Shown here one piece after another: positions 50,449 through 50,463 of a stretch of 50,463 bases of DNA (within the stretch, counting starts at the first letter, position 1; each line of letters begins with the position of its first letter). The DNA is from Deltaproteobacteria bacterium (GTDB taxonomy: Bacteria; Myxococcota; Myxococcia; Myxococcales; 40CM-4-68-19): NCBI GenBank assembly GCA_005879805.1, contig VBKL01000043.1:1-50463 (forward strand), in the 5' to 3' direction. Under the pieces are notes generated by a model. That model was not told where the DNA came from, searched no databases, and saw nothing but the letters and a program-made list of their open reading frames with translations. The translations under genes and the position numbers were made by a program.

Positions 50449-50463
50449 ACCTTGGAAGGGAAA

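Noticed and set aside
1..50463. CRISPR arrays, rRNA genes, prophage or integrative-element modules
   Set aside because: No regularly spaced repeats, rRNA signatures, integrases, portal or terminase genes were seen on either strand.

Overview
The window is about 50 kb of very GC-rich, densely coding bacterial DNA. The gene content suggests a member of the Myxococcota, of the Anaeromyxobacter type, though I could not run a comparison. The reasons are an SspB homologue with the form seen in delta-proteobacterial groups, a RAYT-like transposase relative, a tandem PilZ protein, a DUF3052 protein, an orphan ADOP-type permease and an alternative complex III operon. Most genes are core metabolism. 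Gaps are short, none exceeds 300 bases, and many neighbours share a 4-base start/stop overlap.

Left part (1-13.3 kb). A partial RAYT-family gene runs off the left edge. It is followed by an MsbA-like exporter and the ClpXP adaptor SspB. A tight minus-strand operon follows: glk, tkt, a transaldolase-glucose-6-phosphate isomerase fusion, gnd, zwf, opcA, pgl. Together they take glucose to glucose-6-phosphate, through the oxidative pentose phosphate steps and back through the non-oxidative steps. rpiA lies separately at 18.7 kb; rpe is not in the window.

Middle part (13.4-30 kb). A small barrel-like outer membrane protein is followed by a RapA-like helicase divergent from a chromate transporter. 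A 186-bp inverted-repeat element sits exactly between the chromate transporter stop and the rpiA start. rpiA runs into a B-box zinc/membrane protein and a secreted LVIVD-like protein, then comes an ADOP permease. Next is a Fur-family regulator with a ZIP-permease fusion, preceded by a perfect TTGCAA-N5-TTGCAA palindrome. An aminotransferase and a DUF3052 protein are divergent from hom-thrB.

Respiratory part (30.1-38.8 kb). A 254-base leader with competing base-pairing segments precedes a monoheme outer membrane barrel protein, a cupredoxin and six alternative complex III genes: ActA (pentaheme cytochrome), ActB (molybdopterin-oxidoreductase-like part plus Fe-S part), ActC, ActD, ActE (monoheme cytochrome) and ActF. 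ACIII oxidises quinol and passes electrons to periplasmic carriers. No terminal oxidase follows; the cupredoxin in the same operon is a plausible electron acceptor.

Right part (38.8-50.5 kb). This holds an NTF2-like protein, a double-PilZ protein, ychF, a gcvT-gcvH-tusA run with a membrane protein apparently starting at CTG, an aminotransferase with an MFS exporter, a TonB-family protein, a Tat-exported SpoIID protein, a class IV aminotransferase and tRNA-Lys(TTT). Near the right edge is a possible 35-residue membrane ORF. No rRNA, CRISPR array, complete insertion sequence or phage module is visible.
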